A stretch of 64,000 nucleotides of DNA from contig MU008185.1 of the NCBI GenBank assembly GCA_010909165.1, positions 62,001 to 126,000 on the forward strand, given 5' to 3'. The stretch is from Anthoceros angustus (lineage: Eukaryota; Streptophyta; Anthocerotopsida; Anthocerotales; Anthocerotaceae). The translations under genes and the position numbers were made by a program. Below, one piece after another: positions 21,723 to 32,380 of the stretch (its first letter is position 1; every line of letters begins with the position of its first letter). Below the pieces are notes generated by a model. The model was not told the origin of the DNA, searched no databases, and saw nothing but the letters and a program-made list of their open reading frames with translations.

Positions 21723-24700
21723 AGGAAGTCGGACTCGTTCGGAAGAAAAGCGACGGAAGAGTAGACTTCCAAACCGAAATACTTCTTTACAGGAAAGATT
21801 GGTACAGCTCTAAAGAATGTTATATGTGCATACAAATGTGTAAAGTTGTGGTTGGTTCATTGATTAGGAGTTTAATATGTATATAGGCGTGTCTCTTATG
21901 TCCGCCTAGTATATCGATACTATGGGTACCGTGAAAACATTGTCATGGAGGAATAGAATTACAATAGCCAATGTTAAAAAATTATTAAGGAGGAGTAGAA
22001 TTATAATAGTGAGCTTAGTTACAATATTGGTATTATGGGTACCATGAAAGATATTGTCATGGAGAAATAGAATTATAATAGCTAGCTTGGTTACAAGTCA
22101 TATGTAGTTCGTGGTATACCTAGACTACTAAGGTGTGTACTCAATTACGTATAATTAACTCTTGGTGGATATATCAAGTATTTTACTATGACTTGCAAAA
22201 TGAAGTGCATGAGGCATATTGAGGATCCATTACGTCAAGATATAGTGAGATGTGCATAATCTTTGAGGTTAGGGTCAATGTGTGAGGTTATCGAGACTAA
22301 GTTCATGTTTTTGAGAATATGTGTAGTCTAAAGGCTATATATGTATACTCCCATTCGATAATTAGTAGAGTCAACAACAGCCTCTAAAGTAGGAGCACTA
22401 CGGAGAAGATCGGCATGATATGTGAGTAGAGAAGCACAAAGATTGGCATCACGAGTGAGTAGAAAAGTGCGCATCCGATTGGCATCAGGTGTGTGTAGAG
22501 AAGTGCATAATAAAGATAAATTAAGCATATTGTATCATAATGAAACTAACAAGTTTACTAGTCCACATATGTATACGACTTCTGTTGCACTAATCTCTCT
22601 GGTGATGATTGTTGCATCTAGCAGACAGTACAGGGTGATCGAACATGCATCTTCACATAAAACAATGCACCTTTCCCATGTGCACTTTGCACTCATATCC
22701 AACGTAGAGAAGATGCCAAAATCGCATATATACATATGTATGTAGATTCCGGCCGCAACATGCTATTGGAAAGCTGTTGGTGTCCACTAAAATCTTACGA
22801 GGAAGTCGGACTCGTTCGGAAGAAAAGCGACGGAAGAGTAGACTTCCAAACCGAAATACTTCTTTACAGGAAAGATTGGTACAGCTCTAAACAATGTTAT
22901 ATGTGCATACAAATGTGTAAAAGTTGTGGTTGGTTCATTGATTAGGAGTTTAATATGTATATAGGCGTGTCTCTTATGTCCGCCTAGTATATATCGATAC
23001 TATGGGTACCGTGAAAACATTGTCATGGAGGAATAGAATTACAATAGCCAAGTTAAAAAATTATTAAGGAGGAGTAGAATTATAATAGTGAGCTTAGTTA
23101 CAATATTGGTATTATGGGTACCATGAAAGATATTGTCATGGAGAAATAGAATTATAATAGCTAGCTTGGTTACAAGTCATATGTAGTTCGTGGTATACCT
23201 AGACTACTAAGGTGTGTACTCAATTACGTATAATTAACTCTTGGTGGATATATCAAGTATTTTACTATGACTTGCAAAATGAAGTGCATGAGGCATATTG
23301 AGGATCCATTACGTCAAGATATAGTGAGATGTGCATAATCTTTGAGGTTAGGGTCAATGTGTGAGGTTATCGAGACTAAGTTCATGTTTTTGAGAATATG
23401 TGTAGTCTAAAGGCTATATATGTATACTCCCATTCGATAATTAGTAGAGTCAACAACAACCTCTAAAGTAGGAGCACTACGGAGAAGATCGGCATGATAT
23501 GTGAGTAGAGAAGCACAAAGATTGGCATCACGAGTGAGTAGAAAAGTGCGCATCCGATTGGCATCGTGTGTGTAGAGAAGTGCATAATAAAGATAAATTA
23601 AGCATATTGTATCATAATGAAACTAACAAGTTTACTAGTCCACATATGTATCGACTTGTTGCACTAATCTCTCTGGTGATGATTGTTGCATCTAGCGAGC
23701 AGGTGATCGAACATGCATCTTCACATAAAACAATGCACCTTTCCCATGTGCACTTTGCACTCATATCCAACCAAAATCGCATATATACATATGTATGTAG
23801 ATTCCGCAACATGCTATTGGAAAGCTGTTGGTGTCCACTAGAATCTTACGAGGAAGTCGGACTCGTTCGAAGAAAAGCGACGGAAGAGTAGACTTCCAAA
23901 CCGAAATACTTCTTTACAGGAAAGATTGGTACACTCTAAAGAATGTTATATGTGCATACAAATGTGTAAAGTTGTGGTTGGTTCATTGATTAGGAGTTTA
24001 ATATGTATATAGGCGTGTCTCTTATGTCCGCCTAGTATATATCGATACTATGGGTACCGTGAAAACATTGTCATGGAGGAATAGAATTACAATAGCCAAG
24101 TTAAAAAATTATTAAGGAGGAGTAGAATTATAATAGTGAGCTTAGTTACAATATTGGTATTATGGGTACCATGAAAGATATTGTCATGGAGAAATAGAAT
24201 TATAATAGCTAGCTTGGTTACAAGTCATATGTAGTTCGTGGTATACCTAGACTACTAAGGTGTGTACTCAATTACGTATAATTAACTCTTGGTGCGGATA
24301 TATCAAGTATTTTACTATGACTTGCAAAATGAAGTGCATGAGGCATATTGAGGATCCAGCCCGTCAAGATATAGTGAGATGTGCATAATCTTTGAGGTTA
24401 GGGTCAATGTGTGAGGTTATCGAGACTAAGTTCATGTTTTTGAGAATATGTGTAGTCTAAAGGCTATATATGTATACTCCCATTCGATAATTAGTAGAGT
24501 CAACAACCTCTAAAGTAGGAGCACTACGGAGAAGATCGGCATGATATGTGAGTAGAGAAGCACAAAGATTGGCATCACGAGTGAGTAGAAAAGTGCGCAT
24601 CCGATTGGCATCGGTGTGTGTAGAAGTGCATAATAAAGATAAATTAAGCATATTGTATCATAATGAAACTAACAAGTTTACTAGTCCACATATGTATACG

Positions 24701-24790
24701 ACCACATTTGCACTAATCTCTCTGGTGATGATTGTTGCATCTAGCAGACAGTACAGGGTGATCGAACATGCATCTTCACATAAAACAAGC
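21615..24790 (+). repeat. Three tandem copies of a ~1.07-kb repeat
   Basis: The marker AAAATCGCATATATACATAT occurs near 21645, 22718 and 23773. Each unit contains the same chain: GGAAGAAAAGCGACGGAAGA, TTATGTCCGCCTAGTATAT, an ATGGGTACC(G/A)TGAAA phrase twice, a tRNA-free AT-rich middle, and GTGAGTAGAGAAGCACAAAG near the end. Copy differences are mostly at CAG/CTG. No long ORF is conserved. The unit may be part of the beta LTR that has become tandem. Confidence 0.85.
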
Positions 24791-25192
24791 TGCACATAAG
24801 TGCAGACTGTCGGTGGTGTTGGCGATCTTTTGTGTGGATCGCGCAGTCTTGGATGGCATCCCTGAGCCCAAGCATATTACGGACAGCAAAGATCCGGGAG
24901 AAGGGATAGGGCCACCCACACCACTTGCCGATGAGTGACCGCCCTTGAAGCCAGAACTTCAAGGATTTATTGGATACACCTTCCAACCTACCACTAGAGG
25001 AGCCGTTGCATAATGTGGTTGTGGATTCTGCTCCACTCACGTAGATATATCCACCGACGGCTCTATATCTATCCATCTCGATCATGATTGCGGTGAACTT
25101 GGAATTCATCCCAAGATTGATGCACACTAAAGCCTTCTATTTTACTAAATGTCACTGGAATTCTCGACTGATGGAAATGTTTTGTCTTGTAG
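24791..25192 (+). other. Upstream region/first exon area of the GH16 gene
   Basis: A frame fragment VVVDSAPLT near 25010 is reminiscent of the strand before the GH16 core but is not continuous with it. The stretch TTTTGTCTTGTAG at 25180-25192 is a good splice acceptor. I do not find the start codon or signal peptide with confidence. Confidence 0.3.
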
Positions 25193-26577
25193 GTGGCAAG
25201 TTCCATTCCAACGACACCTTTTCTTCCGGTGTGTTCACAGCCGTCATCCAAGCGCCTTCAAATGCTACAGGCGTCCGCAGCGAATTCTTGGTAGGTTTTC
25301 GTAAACTCCTCACTCAAAATAAGATCGATATCATAGGTCCCTTGTTTCATTTTTGGTACATTGGAATTGCAGATTGCTCCTTCTGAGGACCAGGTATCAG
25401 ATGGTATTAGTTTTGCTTTCCTTGGGGATTATCCTGAATTCCTTGTAACCAGCTATTCCGTCACCGGAAGTTCCAGCACAAGTAATGAAGAAGTTATAGT
25501 GGCGTGGTTTGATACCACATCCTCTTCTCACAAGTATGCCATCAAATGGGACATCATTCTATAGTGTAAGATTCATATTCTTTACACCAAGTAATTGAAT
25601 ATTATTATTTGTTAAAAATAATTTTGCTAATAATTAAAGTTGTGTCATGTTGCATTTATTACGGATGGCTAGTAGATGATATGGTAATTCGCTCCATCTT
25701 ATATAGTGAAACACAAACATATCCTACTAAACCTAGAAGTATCTATGGTTCCATTCAAGATGATTCAAACACGGAGAAGAATGGAGTTGATTGGAATAAG
25801 GCTCCATTTTATACGAACTTTAGTTCTATATCAATAGTATCTTCCTTATCTGAGGGAGCATGGAGTCCTCCTCCCACAATATCTGGGCAAACAAATTCAT
25901 TGGATCTGCTTATTCTAAACTATTGTAGCGACCATGTGGCTGTGGATACATCTACCAATTTATGGATCGACTTCGACGCAAGTTGTGGTAGCCGTTTTCA
26001 ATCTCGTCATCGTTTTACTCGTACATTTTCAAGTAATATGAAATGTGCTGGTAATACCGGTTTGGTAACGAGCTTTTATGTTTCTTCTCAAGAAGGTGAC
26101 ACTCATCAAGATGAGATTGACTTTGAATGGGTTGGAAATAAAAAACTTTTGTCCAAACCAATTTTTGTCAATGGCATCTCTAATCCTGAGCACATAAGTC
26201 AGACCCACCTGGGATTTGATTGTTCTCAAAGTTGGCATACTTATACCATATCTTATACAGACGAACAAATACAGTAAGTACTATATATTATTGCTTCTTC
26301 TTTAAATTGTGGGGATAAGTATTTGTTGCTAATATTTAGCTTTTTTTACAGATGGCTTGTGGACGATACTATTATTCGAACTGTGACAAGAGAACAACAA
26401 TTATCAATCAATGATACCTATCCAAGCCAACCTATTTATTTGTATGGTTCCATATGGGATGCATCGGCCATAGCAAACGGACATTGGGCAGGAATTTGGG
26501 ACCACAAGGATCAATCTTATGTTGTACAATATAACAACATCACTCTTCAGGGTCAAGTTGTAGAATTGGAGATTTGA
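25193..26577 (+). CDS. Tandem GH16 glycoside hydrolase, Crh/XTH-like, 5' end not resolved
   Basis: Exons are best read as 25193-25290, 25373-25563, 25665-26273 and 26352-26577. The first two exons plus the start of the third encode a GH16 half in which the catalytic DEIDFE-type motif is replaced by DGISFAFLGD, so it should be inactive. The third and fourth encode a second GH16 unit with an intact DEIDFEWVGN, followed by WLVDDTIIRTV and YLYGSIWD. It stops without the XET C-terminal extension. GH16 enzymes cut or transfer beta-glucans in the wall; DEIDFEW with VRTV-like spacing resembles fungal Crh transglycosylases more than typical plant XTHs. Introns show plant-type GT-AG ends, except that the acceptor before 25665 reads CGG and the preceding exon ends in an in-frame TAG, both at what should be CAG. 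These may be sequence errors or real lesions. Confidence 0.65.
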
Positions 26578-26960
26578 GTTTGTATGTAGCTATAGTTCAT
26601 ATTGATAGCTCAATAGGTGAACCTCAAACAAACTAAAAAACATTGCAAATTCTCTACAGAACCTAGTTGGATGAGTAATTTATTGAACTAGTTGGATGAG
26701 TAATTTATTGAACTAAATTGCGATGCTCTTGGAACGAATCGTAGAATCCGATGACGTTCCTATTGGTGATTCGGCGGCACAAGACTAGTAAGGTATCGGT
26801 AAGCAAAGATTAGTTTGATTAGGGTATACTGTAACTAGTCATCTAGGCACAGGCGATGACGTTCCTATTGGTGATTCGGCGGCACAAGACTAGTAAGGTA
26901 TCGATAAGCAAAGATTAGTTTGATTAGGGTATACTGTAACTAGTCATCTAGGAGCCTGCG
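26578..26960 (+). repeat. Two direct ~96-bp repeats after GH16
   Basis: The block GATGACGTTCCTATTGGTGA through AACTAGTCATCTAGG is present at about 26750-26844 and 26856-26951. A shorter duplication, AACTAGTTGGATGAGTAATT, lies at 26660-26715. No gene is visible. Confidence 0.75.
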
Positions 26961-27310
26961 CGATGTTACTATGTGGAAAAACATAGGGGAATCAAAACCC
27001 ATGTTAAATGGTTCTCCTTTCAATGTTTGATTTATTTTCATAATACTAAATTAAAACATCTAGGAGCCCGCAATTTTACGATGTGGAAAACACCTAGGGA
27101 AATCAAAACGCATGTTAAAGGTTTCTCCTTTCGATGTTTGATTTATTTTAATAATAATAAAAATTTAAAACAAATGTTGAAGCTCACCATCTTCCTCCTT
27201 CGTGGGGAAATCAAAACGCATGTTAAAGGTTTCTCCTTTCGATGTTTGATTTATTTTAATAATAAAAAAAATTAAAAACAAATGTTGAAGCTCACCATCT
27301 TCCTCCTTCG
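26961..27310 (+). repeat. Four copies of an AATCAAAACGCATGTTAAAGG module
   Basis: The phrase appears near 26990, 27100, 27210 and is followed each time by TTCTCCTTTCGATGTTTGAT. Spacing is about 75-110 bp. Two copies are followed by GTTGAAGCTCACCATCTTCC. It is non-coding. Confidence 0.7.
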
Positions 27311-27459
27311 CACCGCTACGCCCAAATATCGGTTCGTCAAGGTACGGCCTAGCAAACCGCCTAACATTGCCATGACATGACCTTCTTCTCTCCATTCCCC
27401 TTGAAGTTATTCTTCATAATGCTGGTGATGACCCGGGAACATGGGGAAATGGACTTAGG

Positions 27460-27545
27460 ATATGATGGCTGGGATGGCTTTGAAGGTCACTAAGTATAAG
27501 GCAATGCATGCAAGCCACCTCTTCATCCCACTTGGAGTCTTTTGG
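27460..27545 (+). repeat. Fragment of beta LTR interior
   Basis: GGCAATGCATGCAAGCCACC and CTCTTCATCCCACTTGG match the interior of the LTR at 21330-21400. It is an isolated fragment. Confidence 0.6.
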
Positions 27546-27769
27546 GGCATTTTTCAAGGACTTTGATAAATTTATCAAGTCCTGCATCAACGTACATACC
27601 ATGCAAGGAGATACGAAGCCGAGTTGGGTCGCTTCCATTTCACGGTATATTGTCCATTGTCCTTCAAAGGCAATTATAGAAACCATCTTATTGACAACGA
27701 TGGTCTTCAAAAATGTATCCTCAACAACCAACAATCTTAATCTGGTTATGACATTCTCAACAACAACTT

Positions 27770-28445
27770 TAGTAATAAGTAGGCCATTAAATCTCCCAGG
27801 TTATAAAATCCTAACAACCTCGATATCATGTAGGCCATTCGAGCTCCCCAAGAACCTCGATATCATGTAGGCCATTCGAGCTCCCCAAGAACCTCAATAT
27901 CATGTAGGCCATTCAATCTCCCAGGTTATAAAATCCTAACAACCTCGATACCATGTAGGTCATTCGATCTCCCCAAGAATCTCAATATCATGTAGGCCAT
28001 TCAATCTCCGAGGTTATAAAATCCTAACAACCTCGATACCATGTAGGCCATTCAATCTACCTAAGAACCTCAATATCATGTAAACCATTCAATCTCCCAG
28101 GTTATAAAATCCTAACAACCTTGGTACCATGTAGGCCATTCAATCTGCCTAAGAACCTCAATATCATGTAGGCCATTCAATCTGTTTGGTTATGACATCC
28201 TACCAACCTTAATATTATGTAGGCCCTTCAATCTAAACCATTCAATCTTCTTGGTTATGACATCCTACCAACCTTAATATTTCAATCTAAGCCATTCAAT
28301 CAATCTGCTTGGTTATGACATCCTACCAACCTTTATATTATGTAGACCCTTCAATTTAAGCAATTCAATCTCCTTGGCTATGACATCCTACCAACCTTAA
28401 CATTATGTAGGCTCTTCAATCTCCTAGTTATGATATCCTAAATGC
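27770..28445 (+). repeat. Minisatellite, ~50-bp units in ~100-bp higher order
   Basis: The phrase ATCATGTAGGCCATTCAATC alternates with CAGGTTATAAAATCCTAACA and AACCTCGATACC. At least ten units decay towards the right end, where the spacer changes to TTGGTTATGACATCCTACCA. No coding sequence is present. Confidence 0.85.
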
Positions 28446-28455
28446 CTTCTCACCA

Positions 28456-28780
28456 GGGGTGGTTCAACAGACAATGCCGAAATAATTATTTTTTGAAAAA
28501 AAAGGTTCAACATAAATATTTATATTTTTCAAATTTTCAAAATTTTATGAAAATAAAATTATAAAATTTTAACATTTAAAAAAATACATAGGTATCTATA
28601 TAGAACTAATGGATATGTATAGACCTCCCCTAAACAGGCCCTAATTTTCCACAAAAACCCTAGTTTCCTTGTTTTCGGCATCGTAAACTCATAAATTTTT
28701 ACATATTCAGCATTTTAAGTATAATAATTTCTGGATTTTCAAATTTTACTAATTTTAATTAATTAACATGGAATCATCCC
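28456..28780. mobile_element. MITE-like element, copy 1
   Basis: An AT-rich element of ~325 bp is bounded by GGGGTGGTTC and GAATCATCCC, near-perfect 10-bp inverted ends. It is about 80 percent alike to 60292-60616 by eye, including ATAATTATTTTTTGAAAAAA and TTTTCGGCATC. No ORF and no clear target duplication are seen. Confidence 0.55.
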
Positions 28781-29386
28781 TCAATAATATCTAAGCCATT
28801 CAACCTCCCCAATTATGTAAATGATTTTAGACTTAGTATTGAAACCTAGTTGCTCCTACCTATTTTAGACAAACTTTTTTTTGGTGTAGATGATATTTTT
28901 TCCATCTCTTTCTTTCTACACAAAGTCTCCCCCTTCTTTCATTTTAGACAAACTTATTTGCTCCTATTTATTGTAATCCTTGGATTATGGCTCACCCCAA
29001 TTTATTCTATTTCTTTAATAAAAATCAATTACGTTTCTCACAAGTGCAGTTTGCATTCGCATCCACAGTAAATTATGGTATGCTATTGCAAAATTACCGG
29101 TGTTTACTAGTCTTACGAGAAAGTAGGATTAGCCCAGAAGGAAAGCAGCCCAGGAGTCAAAATCCAGGCAGAGAGACTCCTTTGTAGGAAACTATGTTTA
29201 CAGCTCAAAAGAATGTTTTCATCTACGTACAATGTTCAAAAGTCATGGTTGGCTCATTCAGAAGGAGTCTAATGTATCCATGTAATCTTTCTGGCCTTCT
29301 TTCAGATCCGCCTGACACATTGTATCTGCAACGATGGACAAAACAGTCCCATTCATTTCTCGTGGTAAAGCGAGCAATGTCTAAAC
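28781..29386 (+). other. Diverged repeat related to 21480-21900; otherwise empty
   Basis: CAATTTATTCTATTTCTTTAATAAAAATC and GTGCAGTTTGCATTCGCATC match 21470-21540, and the ACTAGTCTTACGAGAAAGTAGGA part matches 21700-21760. It is an old copy of that repeat next to the 3' end of CCDC13. Confidence 0.5.
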
Positions 29387-31783
29387 TCAGGGGGCTTCGA
29401 GTCTACCTTCTTGATAGGGGCACAGCGTGGTGTTTCGCAGATACTCGATGAGCTCAGCTTGTGCCGCAATTTGCAGCTCCTGTGTTGCAAACATGTTTGT
29501 CAGCAGCTTGCGTGAATGAAATGATTTGGATGGGTAGATGGTTATGGCCCGCATTGTGGGTGTTCGTTTCATGCTCAAGTGGGAAAATTGTAGCAGTCGG
29601 GGTGCAGAGACTTGCCTGCTGAGCGCAATGATTTTTCAGCTCATTGAAGGATGCAGCAAGTTTGTGTTCGCGCTGGACCTGTGACAGCTGCAGTGGTCCA
29701 GCAGGCTTCAAATGTGGGGCTCCTGCAGCCTGTAGGCATGGACACACCGGGTCAACACCCTTACAGATGTATGTTCACGGTCACAGAAGTAAAACAGCAA
29801 ATCAGTGGAAGAAGGTTCTAACTATCACACCTGTCTCAGTGTTGCCAGTTCAAGGCGAAGGGCGGCAATGAGGCGATCATCGTTTTGACTCTTACTCACA
29901 AGCAGTGTCATCTTCTCCTTGGCTTGTTTCAACTACAACATGTGGTGGTTAGAGAGAGATCAAGTCAAACTGCTCGCACCCGAAAATGGGAGCTTTGTTT
30001 TGCAAACCTCCTTTTCGAGAATGTTTCTTCTTGCAAGTACCCCGTCCAACCTCTGCCTGATCACTCCAAGTTCCTCATTTGTTGCCTGCAATATGAACCC
30101 ATCCATCCAGATGATCCCTGCTTTCAAGGTCTAAAGTCAGAAGCAGCTGAATCTTGTGGGTGGGTCAGGGCCGAACCAAATAGCTAACAGCCAGGTTGTC
30201 ATATTCTCTTCTCCTGTTGGCTTCGTACTCTTCCATCCTCCGTTGATGGCTTTCATAAGCCTTTTTCTGTTCTTCGTATGATGCTGACGGATTTATAGGC
30301 GCTTCGTATTGTTCCAAAAGAATCTTCAGGTCCTTCATCCTATCCTAGAAGTTAGATGCATATGTTGACTCTTAGCGATCCAGAGGACCTGGGTGCTTGA
30401 AGAGGAAATGCGGCCATACCTTGAGTAAGGTGATTTGCTGGGCGCGGCCCTTCCAGTTTGTACCTCCCTCCAACACCTTGTCCCACATTCACCGCTATAA
30501 TCAGAAAGGTGTATAGAACTGCAGGAAGCAAAGGTGATTGCAAAAGTGGTATAAGTAACTTTTACAACCGTCAGAAAATGTTGGTGGAAGGCATGGTGTT
30601 GTCGACAAATGATCTAACTGTCGTTGGTTACAAACAGACACCAAGACTGCTGGAGGGCAAAGCTCGTAAACCTTGGTAAGAGGTATATGTTCTCCCACTT
30701 CTCGTTGTATGATCCGATGGAGTTTTGCTATTTCGATGTTCAATATGTCTACCTTAGCCATAGCATCTATTGTCTTCGTTGATGCCTGTAACAACAATAA
30801 CATGAGACCGAATGTATGGAATGTCTCTAATAACAAAATGATCTCAGTTTGTGGTGCATTCACCTGATCTAATCTTGCCCTCAGTTCCGAAACCTCTCGG
30901 GCCTCCCTCTTGGCCATTTCCTCTGGGGAGTATAAAAAAGCAAGTTTGATTTCTTCCTTCTTTCTGTTTAGCAGCTGCAAACAAGTTCCAATGCAGGTCA
31001 GTGACTGTCTTCTCCACTTCCAATTTGCCTTCCCTCCAATTTGCCTCCATCGAGTGTTTCACCTGATTTTGCACCAAATCCAGCTCACTTTGCAGCCTGG
31101 AAGCCACAGCTCGCTCCCTGTCGAAAGCTAGCTTCAAAGTGCGGTTCTGAATACGACAGAGACGAGTGAAGGCCACATTAGGCAGAGGCAGTAAAAGACC
31201 TAGCTCAAGGGCGGAGGTAGGACACCTTGCCTTCTTAAAAAGTTCAAGTATTTTGGCCTCCCGAAGGTTCTGGCCCTCTCCACTGACTATGACTTCCAAC
31301 ATCTGCCTGCAACACCGCAAGAATTGAAATGCCTAAGATCCTGCTTCACTCTGCAGGGTTTGAGATGAGCTAGTTGCACACACACACACCACAACCTGAG
31401 CCTAATAAGTTCGGTTTGCTGAGCCTCTATTCTCTCAGCTTGTTCAGCAATCAACGGATCCACCTGCAGAAGATTTAACACTCCTAGCTCACGTTCATCC
31501 ATTCATTTGCCACGTTTTGCAGAGGGATGCATGTGTAGCCACGATTCAGAAGGATGCGTCGTACCGCTGGAGGAGGAGGTTCTTCCTCAGAGCTTTTTGA
31601 TCTGTCCGAACCTCTGGAATCTTTCCCATCCTTCCCCTTCCCGACTTTTCCTTTCTTATCGTCCTTCTTATCATCCTTCTTGTCGCCTGTCTTGTCATCT
31701 TTTCCCTTCTTATCGTCCTTCTTCTTATCTGCATCCTTGGCCTCCTTTTTCTCCTCCTTCTCCCCTTCCTTTTTAGGTGCCAT
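29387..31783 (-). CDS. CCDC13: CCDC13-like ciliary coiled-coil protein
   Basis: This is a multi-exon gene on the minus strand. Exons I can place (5' to 3') are 31783-31565, 31463-31396, 31306-31226, 31146-31063, 30974-30864, 30785-30672, 30476-30420, ~30345-30190, 30085-30008, 29932-29831, 29729-29616 and 29479-29387. Almost all are a multiple of three. The first exon is a Lys/Asp-rich tail (MAPKKEGEKEEKKEAKDADK). The rest is coiled coil. Diagnostic signatures are EAKILELFKKA, REVGEHIPLTK joined across an intron to VLEGGTNWKGRAQQITLLK, then ARRNILEKE and LKQAKEKMTLLVSKSQNDD; this order is that of animal and algal CCDC13, a centriolar-satellite/ciliogenesis protein. One junction (31226/31146) is out of frame by one base. 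The last intron but one uses a GC donor. It sits head to head with RSP4/6. Confidence 0.82.
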
Positions 31784-32380
31784 TACACTTCCAAAAGCAG
31801 AACGATCGTAATTGACACTACCGGCTTGCAGACCAGCGTGGAAAGATTAGAAGACCACGGAAGTTGCAAAGCCTCGATCCCACCGGTGAAATTGCTAGGC
31901 AAGGGGAATGCATTGCGTGGAGGTAGATAACCACTTCTGTTTGAAGATCTTGCGAGAAACTCCTGCAAATTTGGGTGTTGGTGGGCTCTGACGTGGAGGC
32001 CTATCTGGCTGCACTGCGTCCTACGTGGGTAGGTTCAGGTGGCAGCGGGACAGTTGGAACTCGGGGGCCTTCCATGCCCTTGGGTCCGCTATGCGGTATG
32101 CTTCCACCGTAGCTGCGCTGATTGCGAATGCAGGCTGTTTTACTTCAAATGCAGCAGGCTGCTCCTCTCAGCATAATGCACTCTTTGGACTTGAATTGTG
32201 GGATCCTGTTTGGCCATAGCCCAGTTTGATGAGAGGGAAAGACGGGCATTGAATGAAGAGGGTGGCGATGAAACCCTGGCGTAGCAGAGGCTTTGGAGTG
32301 CCGCTGAGGAGAATCGGCCCACGTTCTAGCACACAGGTCGATTGCAGCAGAAGGTTATAGCTGTGGCCCTGGCCACAACC
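31784..32380. promoter_or_regulatory. Shared divergent promoter, CCDC13 / RSP4/6
   Basis: About 600 bp separate the two opposed start codons. No ORF longer than ~60 codons on either strand looks real. A CTAGCACACAG acceptor-like site near 32335 suggests a leader intron for the radial spoke gene. Divergent arrangement of two motile-cilium genes implies co-expression in sperm-forming tissue; this is inference. Confidence 0.5.

Noticed and set aside
25193-26577. Ordinary XTH gene
   Set aside because: The catalytic motif is DEIDFEWVGN, the XET C-terminal extension is absent and there are two GH16 units, so a plain XTH call is not supported.
31507-31811. Plus-strand ORFs rich in Pro/Ser/Leu opposite CCDC13 exon 1
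   Set aside because: They are reverse complements of the Lys/Asp-rich first exon on the minus strand.
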